Positions 19,133 through 28,270 are shown, counted from the first letter of the stretch. The stretch is DNA of 64,000 nt from Actinokineospora pegani (GCF_009745975.1 NZ_WHOL01000033.1:23394-87393), one strand, 5' to 3'. A program made the numbers and translations. Notes: generated from the sequence alone by a model not told the origin.

Positions 19133-20356
19133 TCACACCTCCAGCGACTTGGCGGCCCGGCGGCGCAAGCCCGCCAGCCCCGCGTTCCTGGCCCGCTCGA
19201 CGACCGGGCCGATGGCCGAGGCCAGCGCCCGCACGTCGGCGACCGTGGACGTGTGACCCAGGGAGAAGCGCAGCGACCCGCGGGCGACCGGGGCCTCGGC
19301 GCCCATCGCCAGCAGCACGTGGCTGGGCCGGGCCACCCCGGCGGTGCAGGCCGAGCCGGTAGAGCACTCGACGCCCCTGGCGTCGAGCAGCATGAGCAGG
19401 CTGTCGCCCTCGCAGCCCGCGAAGCTGAAGTGCGCGTTGCCGGGCAGCCGGGACGGTCCGCCGTCCATGGTGGAGCCGCCGGGGTCGCCGTTGAGCACGG
19501 CGTCGGGCACCGCGGCCCGCACCTCGGCGACGAGCTCGTCGCGCAGCGCGGCCAGCCGGGCCGAGCGCTCGACGCGCTGGTCGACGGCGACCGCCACCGC
19601 GGCGGCCATCGCCACGATCGAGGGCACCGCCAGCGTGCCGGACCGCACGTCGCGCTCCTGCCCGCCGCCGTGCGCCACGGGCGTGCACGCCACGTCGCGG
19701 GCCAGCAGCAGCACCCCGACGCCGTAGGGGCCGCCGAGCTTGTGCGCGCTGACCGACAGGGCCGCGGCGCCGGATGCGGCGAATTCCACCGGCAGCGCCC
19801 CGACGGCCTGCACGGCGTCGGTGTGCAGCGGCACGCCGTGGGCGGCGCAGACCTCGGCCAGCTCGCGGACCGGGTTGACCGTGCCGACCTCGTTGTTCGC
19901 CCACATCACGCTGACCAGGGCGACCCGGTCGGGGGCCTCGGCGATGGCCGCGCGCAGCGTGTCGGCGTGCACCCGGCCGAACGCGTCGACCTCCAGGAGG
20001 CAGACCTCGGCGCCCTCGTGCTCGGCCAGCCACTCGGCGGTGTCGAGCACGGCGTGGTGCTCGACCGACGACACCAGCAGCCGGTTCCGCCGCGGGTCCT
20101 GCGCCCGCCGCGCCCAGTAGATCCCCTTGACGGCGAGGTTGTCGCTCTCGGTGCCGCCGGAGGTGAACAGCACCTCGGACGGTCGGGCGCCGAGCGCGCC
20201 CGCGATGGTCTCGCGCGCCTCCTCGACGGCGCGCCGGGCGCGCCTGCCGGAGGAGTGCAGCGAGGAGGCGTTGCCCAGTCCGGTCAGCGCCGAGGTCAGA
20301 GCGACCGCCGCCTCGGGGAGGATCGGCGTCGTCGCTGCGTGGTCGAGGTAGGTCAT
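19133..20356 (-). CDS. iscS: Cysteine desulfurase
   Basis: A 407-residue class V PLP enzyme that removes sulfur from cysteine as a persulfide. YLDHAATTP opens the protein. HSSGRRAR and [12 protein letters not shown] follow, the PLP lysine is in [14 protein letters not shown] (about 204-217), and the reactive cysteine loop is [13 protein letters not shown] (about 325-337). The adjacent mnmA makes tRNA thiolation its likely main job. Whether it also feeds Fe-S assembly, as its mycobacterial counterpart does, cannot be read from sequence. Confidence 0.94.
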   Translation of the reverse strand: MTYLDHAATTPILPEAAVALTSALTGLGNASSLHSSGRRARRAVEEARETIAGALGARPSEVLFTSGGTESDNLAVKGIYWARRAQDPRRNRLLVSSVEHHAVLDTAEWLAEHEGAEVCLLEVDAFGRVHADTLRAAIAEAPDRVALVSVMWANNEVGTVNPVRELAEVCAAHGVPLHTDAVQAVGALPVEFAASGAAALSVSAHKLGGPYGVGVLLLARDVACTPVAHGGGQERDVRSGTLAVPSIVAMAAAVAVAVDQRVERSARLAALRDELVAEVRAAVPDAVLNGDPGGSTMDGGPSRLPGNAHFSFAGCEGDSLLMLLDARGVECSTGSACTAGVARPSHVLLAMGAEAPVARGSLRFSLGHTSTVADVRALASAIGPVVERARNAGLAGLRRRAAKSLEV

Positions 20357-20404
20357 CGCGCCTCCAGGGTAGACCGCGATTCGGCGGCGGCGGAACGAGC
20401 CACC

Positions 20405-21760
20405 TCACACCGCGGCGCGGTCGCGGAACAGGACCACGCCCGCCAGCGCGACGACCACCGAGCCCAGCAGGAGGGCCAGCACGGCGGCGGTCGGCTCGGC
20501 GGCCGAGGCGATCGAGGTGAGCAGCAGCCCGCCCAGGGCGATCGCCGCCGCGGAGCCCACGGTGTCCACGACCTGCAGCGCCGACGAGGTGAAACCGCGC
20601 TCGTTCGGCGCGCTGGCGGCCAGCGCGGTGGTGTTGACCGACGGGTACGCCAGCCCCATCCCGGCCCCGGCGAACAGCCACGCCACCACGACCAGCCACC
20701 CCGGCCCGCCGGGCAGCGCGGCGGGCGCCACCAGCAGCATCCCCACCGCGAGCAGCGCGAACCCCCACCGGATGATGCTGGTGCGCGGCGTGTCCGGGTG
20801 CCGCCCCTGCCACTGCGACCCCGCGGCCCAGCCCAGCGCGCCGAGGGTCAGCGGCAGCCCGGCCAGCGCGGGCGGGTACCCGTGCACGGCGGTCAGGGTC
20901 AACGGGACGAACGCCTCGACGCTGAAGAAGACGGCCGCGAACAACCCCCGCGCCAGCACCACCCTGGGCAGCCCGCGGGCGGCGAGCAGCGTCCCCTTCG
21001 GCAACAGCACCCGCAGCGCCACCACCAGCACCACCAGCCCGATCGCCCCCAGCCACAACAGCGCGGTGCGCCCGAGCGCCCAGCTCGTCACCGGCACGGC
21101 GACGGCCGCGGCGACCGCGGCCGGGACGAGCCACCGCCTGCCCGGCCCGGTGTCGGCGTGCGGGGGCAGTCCGCGCAGCGCGGGCACCAGCAGCACCGCG
21201 CCGAGCACGGCCAGCGGCGCCAGCCCGAGGAACACCCACCGCCACCCGAGGTGCTCGGCGACCAGCCCGGACGCCGCCGGGCCGACGATCGAGGGGACCA
21301 CCCACGCCAACGACATCACCGCGAACGCGGCGGGCCGGGCCCGCTCGGGGAACACCGAGGCGATCAGCACGTAGACGGCGGTGATCTCGGCGCCGATCCC
21401 CGCCCCCTGCAGCGCCCGCCCGACCAGCAGTTGCGTGACGTCGCCCGCGGTCCCCGCCACCACCAGCCCGGCCACGAACACCGCGGGCGCCACCCACAGG
21501 ACGGCGGCGGGCCCCAGCCGGTCGGCCACCCGCCCGCCGACGACGGTGGAGACCAGCGTCGCCGAGAGGAAGACGGTGAACGGCCACGAGTAGAGGTGCG
21601 TCGCGTCGAGGTCGGCCAGCAGCGTCGGCATCGCCGTGTTGACCCCGAGCGCCTCGAAGGCGCCAATGGTGATCAGCAGGACGATCGCGGCGGTGGTGCG
21701 CCGGTGTTCGCGGTCCCACGGGGATGCGGTGGTCTCGGCGTGTTCGGTCCCAGTGGTCAC
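20405..21760 (-). CDS. MFS transporter, probable drug/proton antiporter
   Basis: A membrane protein of 451 residues with at least twelve hydrophobic segments. GGRVADRLGPAA is the loop 2-3 motif A, and GRALQGAGIGAE plus SIVGPAASGLVAEHLGWRW are the antiporter motifs of drug-exporting MFS families (EmrB/QacA-like). GTG 21760 is preferred over TTG 21775 because the latter lies inside a palindrome between a candidate -35 and -10. The mRNA would then be leaderless. Regulation by a MerR-family activator is inferred from that promoter. No regulator gene is adjacent. Confidence 0.85.
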   Translation of the reverse strand: MTTGTEHAETTASPWDREHRRTTAAIVLLITIGAFEALGVNTAMPTLLADLDATHLYSWPFTVFLSATLVSTVVGGRVADRLGPAAVLWVAPAVFVAGLVVAGTAGDVTQLLVGRALQGAGIGAEITAVYVLIASVFPERARPAAFAVMSLAWVVPSIVGPAASGLVAEHLGWRWVFLGLAPLAVLGAVLLVPALRGLPPHADTGPGRRWLVPAAVAAAVAVPVTSWALGRTALLWLGAIGLVVLVVALRVLLPKGTLLAARGLPRVVLARGLFAAVFFSVEAFVPLTLTAVHGYPPALAGLPLTLGALGWAAGSQWQGRHPDTPRTSIIRWGFALLAVGMLLVAPAALPGGPGWLVVVAWLFAGAGMGLAYPSVNTTALAASAPNERGFTSSALQVVDTVGSAAAIALGGLLLTSIASAAEPTAAVLALLLGSVVVALAGVVLFRDRAAV

Positions 21761-21766
21761 CTGATC

Positions 21767-21798
21767 ATCCTGCAACCTCTACCCGGGTAGAGGTCTAG
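21767..21798 (-). promoter_or_regulatory. MerR-type promoter/operator of the MFS gene
   Basis: ACCTCTACCCGGGTAGAGGT (21775-21794) is a perfect 20-bp palindrome. On the minus strand it fills the gap between CTAGAC (-35, 21798-21793) and CAGGAT (-10, 21772-21767), spaced 20 bp apart. Overlong spacing with an ACCT..AGGT palindrome is the hallmark of MerR-family promoters. The GTG start lies 6 bases after the -10, so transcription and translation would begin together. Confidence 0.7.
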
Positions 21799-21827
21799 TC
21801 CTTTTCCCGGCTGTGCGGCGAACTGGC

Positions 21828-22691
21828 CTACGCGGCCTGGGCGGTGCGCCGCGAGACCTTCCGCCTGCGCTGCGCGGGGACCACGACCACCCGGCCCAGC
21901 GCCGAGTTGATCGCCGCCTCGGTCAGCTCCGCCAGCTCCCGCCGGTCGGCCGCGCGCCCGGGCGCGATCTCGTCGAGCACCAGCACCTCGAGGACCAGCC
22001 CCCGCAGCCGGGCCACCCGGCGCACCGACTCGAGGATGGTCTCCTCGCCGATGAACGCGGGCGCCGTGGTCTCCCTGCCGTCGGCCATCCGGAAGCGCAG
22101 GGCCACCGGGCGCACCGGGACACCGCCGTCGAGCGCGGCTTGGAACATGGCGGGGCGGAAGCGGCCGACGCCCTGGCCGCACCAGGTGGTGCCCTCGGGG
22201 CAGGCGTAGACGTGGGCGCCCTCGCGCAGGGTGTCGGCGAGGGCGGCCATGGTGCCCGGCAGGGACCGCAGGTTCTCCCGGTCGACGAACACCGTGCCCG
22301 CGGCGGCGACGATGCGGCCGAGGACGGGCCAGGCGCGGATGTCGCGCTTGGCCAGGGCGCGCATCGGGCGGATGGCGTTGACCGCGGCGATGTCCAGCCA
22401 GGACACGTGGTTGGTGGCGACGAGCGCGCCGCGGCCCCGGGCGGCGCGCAGGGCCTGCCCGCCGGTGACCGACAGCCGCACGCCGAAGGCGCCGAGCAGG
22501 GAGCGGAACACCAGGCGGGCGAAGCGGTCCCGGCCGATGAACGGCAGCACCGGCACCGCGACCAGGCACACCAGCACGACCGCGACGGCCCCCGCCGTGC
22601 GCAGCAGGGCGCGCGGCGCGCCGACGGTGGGCTCGCCGCCGGTCAGGCAGCGGGGCCCGCACGGCGAGGTCGGCATCCAGGCGTGGCTCAT
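21828..22691 (-). CDS. 1-acyl-sn-glycerol-3-phosphate-type acyltransferase (OlsA/PlsC family)
   Basis: A 287-residue PlsC-family acyltransferase. The catalytic motif is VATNHVSWLD (NHxxxxD, near residue 96), then FVDRENLRS, and YACPEGTTWC (the EGT block). An N-terminal hydrophobic helix (about 30-50) anchors it. It overlaps the preceding acyltransferase gene by 4 bp. In that pairing it most likely acts as OlsA, putting the second acyl chain on lyso-ornithine lipid, rather than as the housekeeping PlsC. The same pair lies beside iscS in M. tuberculosis (Rv3026c/Rv3027c). Confidence 0.85.
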   Translation of the reverse strand: MSHAWMPTSPCGPRCLTGGEPTVGAPRALLRTAGAVAVVLVCLVAVPVLPFIGRDRFARLVFRSLLGAFGVRLSVTGGQALRAARGRGALVATNHVSWLDIAAVNAIRPMRALAKRDIRAWPVLGRIVAAAGTVFVDRENLRSLPGTMAALADTLREGAHVYACPEGTTWCGQGVGRFRPAMFQAALDGGVPVRPVALRFRMADGRETTAPAFIGEETILESVRRVARLRGLVLEVLVLDEIAPGRAADRRELAELTEAAINSALGRVVVVPAQRRRKVSRRTAQAA

Positions 22692-23443
22692 CGCCCCTCC
22701 CCCAGGAAGAACCGCAGGTAGCGCTCGTCGATGTCGGCCAGGCCGAGCAGGACGAAGAAGTCGGCGACGGCGAAGTCCCGGTCGTGCGCGGGCGGGCCGC
22801 AGACCTTGGCGCCCAGGCGCAGGTAGCCGCGCAGCAGCGGCGGGACGACCGCGCGGGCGGGCGACGGGGTGGGCTCCCACGGGACCAGCGGGCGCACCCG
22901 CAGCTCGTCGGGGGCGTAGTGCTTGGCGCGCACGGTGTCCCACACGCCCGAGGCGAGGTCGCCGCCGTCGGCGAGCGGGACCGAGGCGCACCCGGCGAGG
23001 TGGGAGTGCCCGGACAGGAACATGTAGCGGGCGATCCCGGCCCACACCAGGCTGACCACGGCGCCGGAGCGGTGGTCGGGGTGCACGCAGGAGCGGCCGG
23101 TCTCGACCAGGGAGGGCCGCAGGCCCGCCAGCGCCGACAGGTCGAACTCGGTGTCGGAGTAGAGGCCGTCGGCGCGGCCGGGCGGCAGCATCCGGTAGGT
23201 GCCGACGATCTCGCCGGACGGGTCGTGGCGGACCACGAGGTGGTCGCACAGCTCGTCGAAGGCGTCGATGTCGAGCCCGGCGACGGGGGTGTGCAGGGTG
23301 GCGCCCATCTCGCCCGCGAAGACCTGGTGGCGCAGTCGCTGCGCGGCCTCGACTTCGGCTCCGTCGTGTGCGACGAGCAGCGAGTACTGGGGGGTGTCGG
23401 TTCCCGGCTTCGGCGTGCTGAGCAGCACCTGGGTCCGCGTCAT
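22688..23443 (-). CDS. GNAT-fold N-acyltransferase, OlsB-like (ornithine lipid biosynthesis)
   Basis: A 251-residue protein of the OlsB acyltransferase family (PF13444-like). Typical stretches are AAQRLRHQVFAGEMGA, DELCDHLVVR, GTYRMLPPGRA and ETGRSCVHPDHRSG. The family transfers a 3-hydroxyacyl chain from ACP to the alpha-amino group of ornithine. The overlapping downstream PlsC-like gene supplies the second acylation. Family call is strong; the actual amino acid acceptor is inferred. A hairpin lies about 95 bp upstream of it, closing the etf operon. Confidence 0.8.
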   Translation of the reverse strand: MTRTQVLLSTPKPGTDTPQYSLLVAHDGAEVEAAQRLRHQVFAGEMGATLHTPVAGLDIDAFDELCDHLVVRHDPSGEIVGTYRMLPPGRADGLYSDTEFDLSALAGLRPSLVETGRSCVHPDHRSGAVVSLVWAGIARYMFLSGHSHLAGCASVPLADGGDLASGVWDTVRAKHYAPDELRVRPLVPWEPTPSPARAVVPPLLRGYLRLGAKVCGPPAHDRDFAVADFFVLLGLADIDERYLRFFLGEGR

Positions 23444-23536
23444 GGCTCAAGGGTCACGCCGGTGAGGCGACCTGCGCGGGTGTCATCGCGTGACCGGTCG
23501 GTGCACCTTCAGTTAACGGTCGGCACGTCGGGAACG

Positions 23537-23575
23537 CCGGAGGGCGGCCCCCCGTTGACGGGGGCCGCCCTCCGG
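23537..23575 (-). terminator. Terminator hairpin after etfA
   Basis: CCGGAGGGCGGCCCCC (23537-23552) is perfectly complementary to GGGGGCCGCCCTCCGG (23560-23575) with a 7-base loop. It begins 16 bp past the etfA stop on the minus strand. No T-tract. Confidence 0.85.
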
Positions 23576-23590
23576 GCCGGGCGTTCGGGC

Positions 23591-24559
23591 TCAGCCCTTG
23601 CGCTTGGCGACCTCGTCGGTGAGCTGCGGGGCGACCGCGAACAGGTCGCCCACCACGCCGTAGTCGGCGATCTCGAAGATCGGCGCCTCGGCGTCCTTGT
23701 TGACCGCGATGATGGTCTTCGAGGTCTGCATCCCCGCGCGGTGCTGGATCGCGCCGGAGATGCCCAGCGCGACGTAGAGCTGCGGGGAGACCGTCTTGCC
23801 GGTCTGGCCGACCTGGAACTGGGCCGGGTAGTAGCCGGAGTCGACCGCGGCGCGGGAGGCGCCGACAGCCGCGCCGAACGCGTCGGCCAGCTTCTCCACG
23901 ACGTCGAACTTCTCCGCCGAGCCGACGCCGCGGCCGCCGGAGACGACGACGGCCGCCTCGGTCAGCTCGGGGCGGTCGCCGCCGACGATGGGCTCGGCGC
24001 CGGTGATCTTCGTGGCCTTCGCCGCGTCGGTCGCGGTGACCTCCACGGTCTCCTCCGCGGCGGCGCCGGAGGCCTCGACGGCCTCCACGCCACCGGGGCG
24101 GACGGACACGATCGGGGTGCCCTTGGTGGACTGCGACTTGACGGTGAACGCGCCACCGAAGATCGACTGCACCGCGGTCACGTCGGAGCCGGAGCCCTCC
24201 AGGCCGATGGCGTCGACCAGCAGGCCGGAGCCGGTGCGGGCGGCCAGGCGGCCCGCGATCTCCTTGCCGTCGGCGGACGCGGCGACCAGGACGGCGGCCG
24301 GGGACTTCGCGCCGACCAGGGTGGCCAGCACGTCGACCTTCGGGGTCACCAGGAAGCCGGTGGCGTCGTCGGACTCGGCGACGTACACCTTCTCCGCGCC
24401 GTACTGGGCCAGCGACTCCTTGAGCTTGGCGGCCGTGCCAGCGGAGCCGACGACGACCGCGGACGGCGCCCCCAGCTCGCGGGCCGCGGTCAGCAGCTCG
24501 AAGGTGACCTTCTTGATCTCGCCGTTCAGGTGCTCGACGAGTACCAGGACCTCGGACAT
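23591..24559 (-). CDS. etfA: Electron transfer flavoprotein alpha subunit
   Basis: A 322-residue FAD-binding subunit that carries electrons from acyl-CoA dehydrogenases to ETF:quinone oxidoreductase. The C-terminal FAD domain shows [34 protein letters not shown] and [21 protein letters not shown] 24559 is chosen over 24568 because the GGAGGG ribosome site abuts the first ATG and lies 10 bases before the second. It follows etfB by 29 bp. The order etfB-etfA matches Rv3029c-Rv3028c. Confidence 0.96.
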   Translation of the reverse strand: MSEVLVLVEHLNGEIKKVTFELLTAARELGAPSAVVVGSAGTAAKLKESLAQYGAEKVYVAESDDATGFLVTPKVDVLATLVGAKSPAAVLVAASADGKEIAGRLAARTGSGLLVDAIGLEGSGSDVTAVQSIFGGAFTVKSQSTKGTPIVSVRPGGVEAVEASGAAAEETVEVTATDAAKATKITGAEPIVGGDRPELTEAAVVVSGGRGVGSAEKFDVVEKLADAFGAAVGASRAAVDSGYYPAQFQVGQTGKTVSPQLYVALGISGAIQHRAGMQTSKTIIAVNKDAEAPIFEIADYGVVGDLFAVAPQLTDEVAKRKG

Positions 24560-24588
24560 GGTTGTCATTCCCTCCTTCGCTGCTGTTC

Positions 24589-25374
24589 TCAGATGAGCTT
24601 CTGGCCGACGAGGTACTCGGCGATCTTGCTGCCGCCGTCGCCCTCGTCCTCGACCCGCTGGCCCGCCGAGCGCGGGGGCTTCGGCGCGACCTCGACGACC
24701 TTGGAGGTGGCCGAGCCCAGGCCCACCTCGCCCGCGTCGATGCCCAGGTCGGCGACCGAGAGGGTCTCGACGGGCTTCTTCTTGGCGGCCATGATGCCCT
24801 TGAAGGACGGGTAGCGCGGCTCGTTGATCTTCTCGCCGACGCTGACCACGGCCGGGAGGCCGGCCTCGAGGTGGGTGAGGCCCTCGTCGGTCTCGCGGGT
24901 CACCTTGATGGTGGAGCCGTCGATCTCGACCTTGCGGGCGTGGGTGAGCTGCGGGTAGCCCAGCAGCTCGGCCAGGATCGCCGGGACGGCGCCGGAACGG
25001 CCGTCGGTGGCCTCGTTGCCCGCGATGACCAGGTCGACCGAGTCGACCTTGCCGATGGCGGCGGCGATGACCTTGGACGTCTGGATGACGCAGGAACCGT
25101 GCAGCGCGGCGTCGGAGACGTGCAGCGCCTTGTCCGCGCCCATCGACAGCGCCTTGCGGATGGCCTCCGTCGCGCGGTCGGGGCCGACGGACAGGACGGT
25201 GACCTCACCGCCCTGCGCTTCCTTGATCAGCAGCGCCTCCTCGACGGCGCGCTCGTTGATCTCGTCGAGCACCGCGTCGGCGGAGTCACGGTCCAGCGTG
25301 TGGTCGGAGTCGGAGAGCTTGCGCTCCGAGTAGGTGTCAGGCACCTGCTTGACCAGGACGACGATGTTTGGCAT
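24589..25374 (-). CDS. etfB: Electron transfer flavoprotein beta subunit
   Basis: A 261-residue partner of EtfA that binds AMP. VLVKQVPDTYSERKL opens the protein and VIAGNEATDGRSGAVPAILA is the family signature (about 115-134). ADLGIDAGEVGLGSA lies near the C-terminus. A strong ribosome site, GGGAGGT, lies 13 bases before the ATG. The 247-bp gap to degV holds its promoter; the AT-richer patch near 25440-25452 is a candidate region. Confidence 0.96.
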   Translation of the reverse strand: MPNIVVLVKQVPDTYSERKLSDSDHTLDRDSADAVLDEINERAVEEALLIKEAQGGEVTVLSVGPDRATEAIRKALSMGADKALHVSDAALHGSCVIQTSKVIAAAIGKVDSVDLVIAGNEATDGRSGAVPAILAELLGYPQLTHARKVEIDGSTIKVTRETDEGLTHLEAGLPAVVSVGEKINEPRYPSFKGIMAAKKKPVETLSVADLGIDAGEVGLGSATSKVVEVAPKPPRSAGQRVEDEGDGGSKIAEYLVGQKLI

Positions 25375-25621
25375 TGGTCTTGTTCGACCTCCCTGCGACG
25401 AAGCACCGTGGGCCGCCGATCAGGGCGGACAGCGCACCGTAAGATGAATATGTGCGGTTCGGCTGCCTTGCCGAGCCCTGCGGCCTGGCGGCTCGGTGGC
25501 CTAGTTCCACCGCAATGTTACCCACCAGTAGCGAACGCGCAACCACGACTGCCCACAGCCGACGTGACGGTGCTCACCGAAGACCGCGCGACCAGGGCTA
25601 AAGAAGGGCTATGGTCGGACG

Positions 25622-26458
25622 ATGAGGGTCGCCGTGATCACGGATTCCACCGCATCCCTGCCGCCTGACACCGCCCGCCAGTGGGGCATCCGTGTGGTCC
25701 CCATCCGCATCCGCCTCGGCGACCACCTGGCCGACGAGCTCAGCGTACCCCCCACGGCCGTGGTCGCGGCCATGCGCGCCGACCGCGGGGTCTCCACCGA
25801 GCCGCCGGACCCCGCCGCCCTCTACTGGACCTACCGCGCCGCCTTCGACGACGGCGCCGACGCGGTGGTGTCCATCCACATCTCCGCCCTGCAGTCGCGG
25901 ACCGTCGAGCACGCCAGGCAGGCCGCCGCGCAGCTTCGCGCCCCCGTCCACGTCATCGACTCGCGCCTGATGGGCATGGCGCTGGGCTACGCCGTGACCG
26001 GCGCCGCCCGCGTCGCCGGGGCGGGGGGCAGCCCGCACCGCGTGGTCGAGGCCGTCAAGCGGCGGCTGGCGGGCAGCGCCACCTTCGTCCACGTGCACAC
26101 CCTCGACCACCTCCGCCGCGGCGGCCGCATCGGAGCAGCGGCGCACCTGGTGGGCTCCGCCCTGTCGCTCAAGCCCCTGCTGACCATGCGGGACGGTCAG
26201 GTCGCCCCCCTGGACCGGGCCTTCGGCTCCGGCCGGGCGCTGCGCAAGCTGGTCGACACCACGGTCGCCAACGCCGGGGACCGCGTGGTGGACATCGCCG
26301 TCGAGCACGTCGGCGCCCTGACCGAGGCCGAGTCCGTCATGGGCGAGCTCAGGGCCCGCATCCCGCACGTGCGCGAGCACCTGGTGACCGAGGCCAGCTC
26401 GGCCATCGCCGTCCACACCGGACCCGGCACCCTCTCGGTCACCGTCTCCCCCACCTGA
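25622..26458 (+). CDS. DegV family fatty-acid-binding protein
   Basis: A 278-residue two-domain protein. VAVITDSTASLPP at the N-terminus and VSTEPPDPA, SIHISALQSRT and VIDSRLMGMALG form the pocket that binds a fatty acid; in Gram-positive bacteria such FakB proteins present fatty acid to the kinase FakA. LDHLRRGGRIG is the second-domain signature. No DhaK/FakA-type kinase is in the window, so the partner is elsewhere. Monocistronic, converging on the DUF397 gene with a 45-bp gap. Confidence 0.9.
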   Translation: MRVAVITDSTASLPPDTARQWGIRVVPIRIRLGDHLADELSVPPTAVVAAMRADRGVSTEPPDPAALYWTYRAAFDDGADAVVSIHISALQSRTVEHARQAAAQLRAPVHVIDSRLMGMALGYAVTGAARVAGAGGSPHRVVEAVKRRLAGSATFVHVHTLDHLRRGGRIGAAAHLVGSALSLKPLLTMRDGQVAPLDRAFGSGRALRKLVDTTVANAGDRVVDIAVEHVGALTEAESVMGELRARIPHVREHLVTEASSAIAVHTGPGTLSVTVSPT

Positions 26459-26503
26459 GCGGACGACGCGCGGGACACAGCGGCCTTCGGGGTTCGAGTG
26501 GGC

Positions 26504-27097
26504 TCAGGCCGAGGCGGACAGCCACTTGGCGCGGCCGGCGGCGGTCGAGACCCAGCAGCCGCGGCCCGCGCTCGACAGCGCGCGCGCGGTGACGCCCGGG
26601 GTGTGGTCCTCCGGGAGGCCCGACAGGGCGTGGAGGACGTCCACGGCCCAGCCGGTGCGGGTCCACAGGACGGTGGTGGGGTTCATGACGTCCTCGGTGT
26701 CCACCGGGACCCGGGTGGCGATGGCCTCGTCCTCGGCGTGCAGCCGGATGACGTCGACGACGTCGTGGTGGGCGCGGACGCCGACCACGGCGGTGATGTT
26801 GCCCTCGGTGTCGCGGGGGTGGAGGAACTCGTAGCCGCTAGCGACGAGGGCGCGCAGGTAGTCCTCAGTGGTCTGCTTGCGCAGGCCCCCGGCGCGGGTG
26901 GCGCGCAGCAGGGCGGTCAGGCTGCTCGCGGGGAGCACGAGAGCGGGGCCGCCGGGGGACTTGCTGTCCCGGATGGCGACTTGGCCGGCGAGCGGTGCGA
27001 GTTCGACGCAATTGCCGATGGCGCCGCTGCGCGAGGACTTCCGCCATCGGACCCCGACGAGTCGATCGGCCGCGATACCGGTCCGGACCTCCGTCAT
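26504..27097 (-). CDS. DUF397 protein with an extra C-terminal domain
   Basis: 197 residues. The N-terminal part (about 14-65) is a normal DUF397 domain: VRWRKSSRSGAIGNCVEL, then VAIRDSKSPGGPALVLP. Typical DUF397 proteins end near residue 65-80, but this one continues for about 120 residues (EDYLRALVASGYEFLHPRD and VDVLHALSGLPEDHTPG within it). I do not recognise that part. ATG 27097 is chosen because GGGGAACC precedes it. DUF397 proteins pair with XRE/DUF5753 regulators, and one is encoded just upstream on the same strand. Two identical palindromes lie in its promoter. Confidence 0.8.
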   Translation of the reverse strand: MTEVRTGIAADRLVGVRWRKSSRSGAIGNCVELAPLAGQVAIRDSKSPGGPALVLPASSLTALLRATRAGGLRKQTTEDYLRALVASGYEFLHPRDTEGNITAVVGVRAHHDVVDVIRLHAEDEAIATRVPVDTEDVMNPTTVLWTRTGWAVDVLHALSGLPEDHTPGVTARALSSAGRGCWVSTAAGRAKWLSASA

Positions 27098-27119
27098 GGT
27101 TCCCCGACCCCTCTCGCAT

Positions 27120-27182
27120 ATGCACGTGCATTTGCCGAAGCCGACGTTAACATGATCGTCGCCGGTGCAGCTGCACGTGCAT
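27120..27182 (-). promoter_or_regulatory. Duplicated TGCACGTGCA palindrome upstream of the DUF397 gene
   Basis: ATGCACGTGCAT (27120-27131) is a perfect 12-bp palindrome. TGCACGTGCA recurs at 27172-27181, 51 bp away, about five helical turns, so both sites face the same side of DNA. The stretch is AT-richer than its surroundings. It lies 23-85 bp upstream of the DUF397 ATG and is a likely operator, most simply for the neighbouring XRE protein. Confidence 0.65.
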
Positions 27183-27286
27183 ACGAAAGTGTTAGTGCAT
27201 CGCATCCCCCGGGCGGAGTAACCGAGGCGGGTATTTCCCGAACCGCGCGCAGTCACCCCATGTCAGCGGGTGGACGAGAAATCAGT

Positions 27287-28174
27287 TCAGATCTCGGCGC
27301 GGAGCTTGATCAGGAACTCACGGGTCCGACTCGGGGTCTCGGCGTCGACGGTCAACCGGTCGACCGCGCGGCTGTAGCGCTCGACCTCGTCGCGACGGTC
27401 GAGGTAGACGGCGCCGACGAGGTGCTCGATGTAGACCAGGTCGGGCAGCTCCGCCTCGGTGAAGCGCAGGATGGAGAACGAGCCCTCGGCGGCGTACCCG
27501 CTCAGCGCGAACGGCACGACCTGCAGCGTCACGTTCGGCAGCCGGGTCATCTCCAGCAGGTGGTCGATCTGGGCGCCCAGCACGCCGGGGCCGCCGATCG
27601 GGCGGTGCAGCACCGACTCGTCGACCACCGCCCACAGCTTGGGCGCGGTGAGGCTGTGCAGCACCTTCTGCCGGGACATGCGCAGCGCGACGCGGCGCTC
27701 GGCCTCGGCGTCGGCCAGGTCGGGCCTGCCCTGGCTGACCACGGCGCGGGCGTAGTCCTCGGTCTGCAGCAGGCCCGGGACGAACTGCAGCTCGAAGGTC
27801 TGGATGCGGGCCGCGGCCTCCTCCAGGCCGACGAAGTCCTGGAACCAGGCGGGCATCAGGTCGCTGTAGCGGTGCCACCAGCCCGGCTCGCTGGCGCGGC
27901 GGACCAGGTCGAGGAACTGCTCGCGCTCGGTCGGGTCGACCACGTCGTAGAGGGTGAGCAGGTCGACGATGTCGCGCTCTTTGAAGCCGACCCGGCCCAG
28001 CTCCATCCGGCTGATCTTCGACTCCGACCCGCGGATGTGGTAGCCGGCGTCCACGCGGCTGATCTCGGCGCGCTCGCGGAGCCTGCGGAGCTGGGAACCC
28101 AGCACGATGCGCCGGGCCGTCGGTCCACCGCCCGCCTCGGTCACGCCTGCCCCTTCCGAGCCCGGATTGGTCAC
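27287..28174 (-). CDS. XRE-family transcriptional regulator with DUF5753 domain
   Basis: A 295-residue regulator. A helix-turn-helix covers about residues 24-80 (LGSQLRRLRERAEISRVDAG, SKISRMELGRVGFKERDI). A DUF5753 effector domain follows from about 105 (FELQFVPGLLQTEDYARAVV, VLHRPIGGPGVLGAQIDHLL, AYLDR-like end). Such proteins act with DUF397 partners in the WhiJ-like regulatory systems of streptomycetes. It diverges from a PF04672 methyltransferase gene over 96 bp containing an inverted repeat. Confidence 0.92.
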   Translation of the reverse strand: MTNPGSEGAGVTEAGGGPTARRIVLGSQLRRLRERAEISRVDAGYHIRGSESKISRMELGRVGFKERDIVDLLTLYDVVDPTEREQFLDLVRRASEPGWWHRYSDLMPAWFQDFVGLEEAAARIQTFELQFVPGLLQTEDYARAVVSQGRPDLADAEAERRVALRMSRQKVLHSLTAPKLWAVVDESVLHRPIGGPGVLGAQIDHLLEMTRLPNVTLQVVPFALSGYAAEGSFSILRFTEAELPDLVYIEHLVGAVYLDRRDEVERYSRAVDRLTVDAETPSRTREFLIKLRAEI

Positions 28175-28182
28175 TGCCCGCC

Positions 28183-28198
28183 GTAGTAGGAGTACTAC
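28183..28198. promoter_or_regulatory. Inverted repeat between XRE regulator and methyltransferase
   Basis: GTAGTA-GGAG-TACTAC is a perfect inverted repeat with a 4-bp spacer, 9 bp upstream of the XRE start and 73 bp upstream of the methyltransferase ATG. It fits an autoregulatory operator controlling both divergent genes. Confidence 0.6.
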
Positions 28199-28270
28199 GC
28201 ACGCCCTTAGAGTGAGGGTACCTCTTCACCCGGAACTGGTCCCCGCCACACGAACCCCCGTGAGGAACCC

